From CAZBWP01 sp964630265 (GTDB lineage Bacteria; Pseudomonadota; Alphaproteobacteria; Rhodospirillales; Defluviicoccaceae), in the NCBI GenBank assembly GCA_964630265.1, contig CAZVRW010000005.1:16630-80629 (forward strand): a stretch of 64,000 nucleotides of DNA, in the 5' to 3' direction. Under the pieces are notes generated by a model, which was not told the origin of the DNA, searched no databases, and saw only the letters and a list, made by a program, of their open reading frames with translations. This document shows, one piece after another, positions 60,650 to 64,000 of the stretch (position 1 is its first letter; each line of letters opens with the position of its first letter). A program made the position numbers and the translations under genes.

Positions 60650-61150
60650 CTACCAGCCGCCGGTGCCCGGCTCGCCCTTGAACGGGCCGACGATGTCCCG
60701 GGTGATCCAGCCACCGTAGAAGCGGCCGGGCTGCGGTGTCACCCGCTCGCCATCCACGTAACAGCCATCGAGCAGGCCGGCGTAGAACGCCACGTGATCG
60801 CGCATCGGCCGGAACGCCCCGGTCGGCGCCGGATAGGCCCAGGCGGCCCGTGGGGCGACGCGTTCGCCGACGACCACGTCGTAGTAGACGGCGCCGCCCT
60901 TCCACTCGCAGACCGAGCCGCTGCCGGCCGGCCGCAGGTGCTCCATCAGCACATCTTCGGGCGGCAGGTAGTAGGTCGGCGGATGGCTGGTCTCGAGAAC
61001 GCGAAAGCCGCGCTCGGTGTCGGCGATGGTCACGCCGTTGAATACGACACGAAGCCGACGCGCCACCGGCTCCAGACGGGGCGGTCGGGGATAGTCCCAT
61101 ACCGACTCTTGACCGGGACCGGTCGGAATGGGTTGCGGTCGAGTTAGCAT
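60650..61150 (-). CDS. DUF427 domain protein
   Basis: A 166-residue protein of the DUF427 family (small beta-barrel-like fold). It reads VRVVFNGVTIADTERGFRVLETSHPPTYYLPPEDVLMEHLRP, with the HPPTYY motif, CEWKGGAVYYDVVVG, AWAYPAP, and VAFYAGLLDGCYVDGERVTPQPGRFYGGWIT. These elements are standard for DUF427. The function is unknown; family members are widespread in alpha- and actinobacteria. No Shine-Dalgarno decides the start. About 120 bases separate it from the DsbD-alpha gene. Confidence 0.9.
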   Translation of the reverse strand: MLTRPQPIPTGPGQESVWDYPRPPRLEPVARRLRVVFNGVTIADTERGFRVLETSHPPTYYLPPEDVLMEHLRPAGSGSVCEWKGGAVYYDVVVGERVAPRAAWAYPAPTGAFRPMRDHVAFYAGLLDGCYVDGERVTPQPGRFYGGWITRDIVGPFKGEPGTGGW

Positions 61151-61311
61151 GGGAACAATTGCCTCCGTTGCGTCCGACGCCCTGGGCCAATGGCGCGATG
61201 GCCCGCGCCGCGATGCACTCGGTTACGAAACGCGCGCGCCTGCCGGATTGCACGGCATCGTGCGAACCGGCATTAATCCCGGTCCTTCAGACCTCCAGGG
61301 AGATGCCGACC

Positions 61312-61860
61312 ATGTTGGTCAACCGGACTTTCCGCCGCACGCTGGCGTTGGGCGCCGCCGCGCTGACGGTCCTGACGATGACGGCCGTCGCCCATGCCGA
61401 CGTGGATCTGCGCGAGTGCGAGGCACAGTTGCGCCGCGTTCTCGACGTCGACATGTCGTGCACCATCGGCTTCGTCGCCAAAGGCCCCGTTCGTCAAACC
61501 ATCCAGCAGGCGACCGGCGGCGCCATCGAGGACGTGACCTGCCGCCTTCCGATCGTCGGCCGCAAGAGCGACATCTACAATTCTTGGATCACCCGCGACC
61601 GGGTGGCGCCGCCGCCGCTGCCGCTGACCTGCCATCTCGCCACCGGTCAAGGCGCGGAGCGCGTCCTCTCGCCCCTGTCCACCGAGGTCGATATCGGCTG
61701 TCGGCGGCAGACCGAGGGCTGGCAGTGCAACCTCGCCCTCCGCGGCACGCGCGATGCCGGCGTGCTCGGCCAACTCCTCGAGGCAATCGTCAGCGGCAAC
61801 CCGGCCGTCCAGCGCAGCCTCGGCGAGGCGCTCGACCGCATTGAGCGGACCGGCATCTGA
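61312..61860 (+). CDS. Secreted hypothetical protein with five cysteines
   Basis: A 182-residue protein with signal peptide (RTFRRTLALGAAALTVLTMTAVAHA-D). The mature part begins VDLRECEAQLRRVLDVDMSCTIGFVAKGPVRQ and has five cysteines (ECEAQ, MSCTI, VTCRL, LTCHL, IGCRR, WQCN make six in all), suggesting disulfide pairs. I do not recognise the family. ATG 61312 follows AGGGAG by nine bases; ATG 61303, three codons earlier, is possible. It converges on pncA, with a hairpin between them. Confidence 0.65.
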   Translation: MLVNRTFRRTLALGAAALTVLTMTAVAHADVDLRECEAQLRRVLDVDMSCTIGFVAKGPVRQTIQQATGGAIEDVTCRLPIVGRKSDIYNSWITRDRVAPPPLPLTCHLATGQGAERVLSPLSTEVDIGCRRQTEGWQCNLALRGTRDAGVLGQLLEAIVSGNPAVQRSLGEALDRIERTGI

Positions 61861-61895
61861 CCGCCGGGCCGCCAACCACCCTTTCGTCCCCCTCT

Positions 61896-61922
61896 CGTGA
61901 CGGTGTCGCCAACGCCGTCACG
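61896..61922. terminator. Hairpin between convergent genes
   Basis: CGTGACGGTGT (61896-61906) pairs with ACGCCGTCACG (61912-61922), eleven pairs with one G-U wobble, around a five-base loop. It includes the pncA stop codon (61918-61920, minus strand) and is well placed to end both the secreted-protein and pncB-pncA transcripts. Confidence 0.5.
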
Positions 61923-62490
61923 CCGCGTGCTCGAGGTGAACGCCGGCGTCGGCCATTTCGGCCAGCGCCCGCTGCCCGTCTTCCGGAGCAACGGGACGCG
62001 TGGCCTCGACGATGACGTGGGTTTCCAGGCCGGCGGCCTGGGCATCGAGCGCCGTCGCGGCGACGCAGACATCTTGCGCCAGTCCACCGATCCACACCCG
62101 CTTGATGCCCTGCTGCTTCAGATACCAGGCGAGTCCGGTCTGATCGAATGCGGAGTTCTGATCCTGATCGAAGCGACCCCCCTTGGTGACGATCACTGCG
62201 TCCTCGGGAAGGCGTAACGCCGGATGGAAGCCAGCGCCTTCGGTATCCTGAACACAGTGCGGCGGCCACGGGCCCCCCTGTTCCTTGAAGCTGACATGGC
62301 CCACCGGATGCCGGTCGCGCGATGCGAAAACGGGAACCGACCTTCCCTGCGCTTCGGCGATCCAGTCGTTGAGGACCGGCACGACGGCATCACCGTCGGC
62401 GATCGCCAGTGCGCCGCCCGGGCAGAAATCATTCTGGACATCGACAACGATCAGCGCGTCGCCGGGCTGCAACATCTCGTTTGGCGTCAT
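61918..62490 (-). CDS. pncA: Nicotinamidase
   Basis: Hydrolyses nicotinamide to nicotinate in NAD salvage. The 190-residue enzyme has the catalytic Asp in IVVDVQNDFCPGGALAI, the metal ligands in SRDRHPVGHVSF, the Lys of VTKGGRFDQDQNSAF, and the nucleophile Cys in GGLAQDVCVAATALDA. It is two-gene operon partner of pncB, lying four bases after that gene's stop region... the start at 62490 is separated from the pncB stop (62495) by four bases, so both are co-transcribed. Confidence 0.96.
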   Translation of the reverse strand: MTPNEMLQPGDALIVVDVQNDFCPGGALAIADGDAVVPVLNDWIAEAQGRSVPVFASRDRHPVGHVSFKEQGGPWPPHCVQDTEGAGFHPALRLPEDAVIVTKGGRFDQDQNSAFDQTGLAWYLKQQGIKRVWIGGLAQDVCVAATALDAQAAGLETHVIVEATRPVAPEDGQRALAEMADAGVHLEHAA

Positions 62491-62494
62491 GGGA

Positions 62495-63889
62495 CTAGCT
62501 CCTCGTGTTGGTTGACCCTGCCCGAACCTCTCCCTCCGTAACCGACCGGATGATGCGCTCCTGGCTGGCTTTCAGGGCATCACTGACGACCACGGGATAC
62601 GGCTCCGGTGCCGCGGCGATGCCCCGGATCGCGCTCGGAAGCCGCCCGATTTCCTGGCGCGCCCGGTCGCGCGCGTCGTCCACGGAGACGATGTCCGGCA
62701 CCAGCCGCTGGCCGTTCTTCATGACCGCCTCCAGCAGCGGCCGCCCCGGTTGATCCTCGTCGGCGCCTGCAATCACGTCGCCGACCGCCACCCCGTCCCG
62801 TTCATCGCGGAACACCTGCTTGCGGCCAGGGAGGACGGGCTTGCCCGTCGATGTCTTCAAGCGGCCCTTGCCGGCGTAGGCGCACAGCTTGTAGGCGATA
62901 TCGAGGCTCGGGGCGTCGGCCGAGACGCCCATCTTCGTGCCGACACCGAAGCCGGTGATCGGCGCGCCGGCCCGGACGATCTCGTCGATGGCGTCCTCGT
63001 CGAGACTGCTGCTCGCGAAGATCGCGACGTCGCGAAGGCCTGCGTCATCCAAGATCGTTCTCGACCGGAACGCGAGCTCGGCGAGATCCCCCGAATCCAG
63101 GCGGATGCCTCTCACGTTGAAGTCGTCGCCGAGTTCGGCGGCAAGCCGGCAGACGCGTTCGACTCCCCGCAGGGTATCGTAGGTGTCGACCAGGAGCACG
63201 GTCTCCGGATAGCGTCGGGCGAACGCGCGAAACGCGTCCGTTTCGTCGTCCCAGGCCTGCACGAAGCTGTGCGCCATCGTTCCCGCAGCCGTCACGCCGT
63301 AGACCTTGCTCGCGAAAACGTTGGACGTCGCGTCGACTCCGGCGATGTGAAATGCTCTTGCCGCCTTGATTGCCGCGTCCGTGCCGTGCATCCGCCGCGG
63401 ACCGAAATCGATGACGGTGCGCCCCTGGGCGGCGGCCACGACCCGCGCCGCCTTCGACGCCAGCGTCGTCTGCAGGTGAACCTGATTCATGATGAAGGTT
63501 TCGGCGAGTTGCGCTTCCGCGATGGGCGCCGTGACCTCGAGGATCGGTTCGTCGGCGAACACCGGCGTGCCTTCCGCGACCGCGTGGACCTCGCCCGAAA
63601 ACCGGAAGTTCGACAGCCACTCGAGAAACTGATCGTCGAAATATCCGAACGACTCGATGAACGCGAGGGCGTCCGGCTCGAAGCGGAGGGCCTCGAGATA
63701 TGTCAGGACGTCATCCAGGCCGCAGGCGAGGAGATAGTTCCGTCGGTCCGGGAGTTTGCGGACGAACAGGCTGAACGTGGCGTCCTCATGCATCTCCTCA
63801 CGGACGTACGCTTGCGCCATGGTCAGTTCGTACAAGTCGACGAACAGCGCCACCGTGCGGTCGTCGATCCAGGCTTTGTGTTCAGGCAT
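62495..63889 (-). CDS. pncB: Nicotinate phosphoribosyltransferase
   Basis: Converts nicotinate and PRPP to nicotinate mononucleotide, the next step after PncA. The 464-residue protein starts EHKAWIDDRTVALFVDLYELTMAQAYV, and has FVRKLPDRRNYLLACGLDDVLTYLEALRF, FGPRRMHGTDAAIKAARAFHIAGVDATSN (the phosphorylated-His region), IRLDSGDLAELAFRSRTILDDAG and FGVGTKMGVSADAPSLDIAYKL. The ATG at 63889 follows GGGAG; a longer start at 63919 has no conserved sequence. pncA follows four bases later. Confidence 0.95.
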   Translation of the reverse strand: MPEHKAWIDDRTVALFVDLYELTMAQAYVREEMHEDATFSLFVRKLPDRRNYLLACGLDDVLTYLEALRFEPDALAFIESFGYFDDQFLEWLSNFRFSGEVHAVAEGTPVFADEPILEVTAPIAEAQLAETFIMNQVHLQTTLASKAARVVAAAQGRTVIDFGPRRMHGTDAAIKAARAFHIAGVDATSNVFASKVYGVTAAGTMAHSFVQAWDDETDAFRAFARRYPETVLLVDTYDTLRGVERVCRLAAELGDDFNVRGIRLDSGDLAELAFRSRTILDDAGLRDVAIFASSSLDEDAIDEIVRAGAPITGFGVGTKMGVSADAPSLDIAYKLCAYAGKGRLKTSTGKPVLPGRKQVFRDERDGVAVGDVIAGADEDQPGRPLLEAVMKNGQRLVPDIVSVDDARDRARQEIGRLPSAIRGIAAAPEPYPVVVSDALKASQERIIRSVTEGEVRAGSTNTRS

Positions 63890-64000
63890 TGGGAACTCCC
63901 TGATCAGGGCACATGGCAAAGGTCCGGCCGTGCACCCTTTGGCCGGTTTGTCACGTCACCATGCGATCGGGGCGCGGAGGCGTCCTTAACCTGCGTTTAG
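63890..64000. other. Right edge, upstream region of pncB
   Basis: No gene is visible. The minus-strand side is the pncB leader. At the very end (63986-64000) is TTAA, seven bases, TTAG, one base from a CtrA-type box, but with the next gene outside the window its meaning cannot be judged. Confidence 0.3.

Noticed and set aside
63986..64000. Second CtrA-type box (TTAA-N7-TTAG)
   Set aside because: One mismatch and cut by the window end; no downstream gene visible to support it.

Overview
The window is G+C-rich DNA from an alphaproteobacterium, most likely a Rhodospirillales-type bacterium. This is inferred from gene content and order: flgB-flgC-fliE-fliQ-fliR-flhB followed by a CckA-type kinase, recA next to alaS, dapF-mtaB-ftsY, an ELM1-family gene, DUF992 and RatA/COQ10 proteins, a CtrA-type box before the flagellar genes and a GAAC-N7-GWAC SOS-like box before recA. 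No rRNA, tRNA, CRISPR array, insertion sequence or prophage was recognised. One 100-N assembly gap (4605-4704) lies inside a coding minisatellite.

Layout. 1-2.1 kb: a secreted DUF992 protein, then on the minus strand a NusG/RfaH-like elongation factor coupled to a winged-helix regulator. 2.2-3.0 kb: fluoride channel CrcB plus DUF190. 3.1-7.9 kb: a two-gene RND efflux pump. 7.9-8.7 kb: a small lipoprotein and two very small membrane-protein genes. 8.9-13.8 kb: flagellar basal-body and export genes ending in a soluble CckA-like hybrid kinase. 13.9-17.9 kb: recA and alaS. 18-24 kb: alcohol dehydrogenase, ELM1 protein, O-methyltransferase, FecR-domain protein, hemN and a fumarylacetoacetase-family hydrolase. 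24.2-25.3 kb: TerC and a Cys-rich secreted protein.

25.4-36.1 kb is the metabolic centrepiece, a five-gene operon for the GlgE alpha-glucan pathway: GlgM-type synthase, a short GH13 protein, GlgE with a long disordered N-terminus, a TreS-maltokinase fusion, and a GlgB whose catalytic region IV is altered. Maltose-1-phosphate could be made both from ADP-glucose (GlgM) and from trehalose (TreS then maltokinase), polymerised by GlgE and branched by GlgB. The combination suits an organism that stores glycogen or trehalose.

36.2-40.8 kb: dapF-mtaB-ftsY and a membrane adenylate/guanylate cyclase. 41-45 kb: small envelope proteins, a DUF4129/DUF4350 pair, DUF1269, and two strong intergenic hairpins. 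45-49 kb (minus strand): a compact operon of two lipoproteins, an acid-ceramidase/NAAA-like Ntn amidase and a GltS glutamate symporter; this is the best candidate here for an undescribed functional unit. 49.1-51.6 kb: gpsA and an ars operon with two unrelated arsenate reductases but no exporter. 51.6-54.4 kb: pspABC with a textbook sigma-54 promoter and divergent pspF. 54.5-59 kb: methionine salvage (mtnP-mtnA), an asparagine-synthetase-like protein lacking the N-terminal Cys nucleophile, and a RatA/COQ10 protein. 59-64 kb: a redoxin and DsbD-alpha pair, DUF427, a secreted protein, and NAD salvage genes pncA-pncB.
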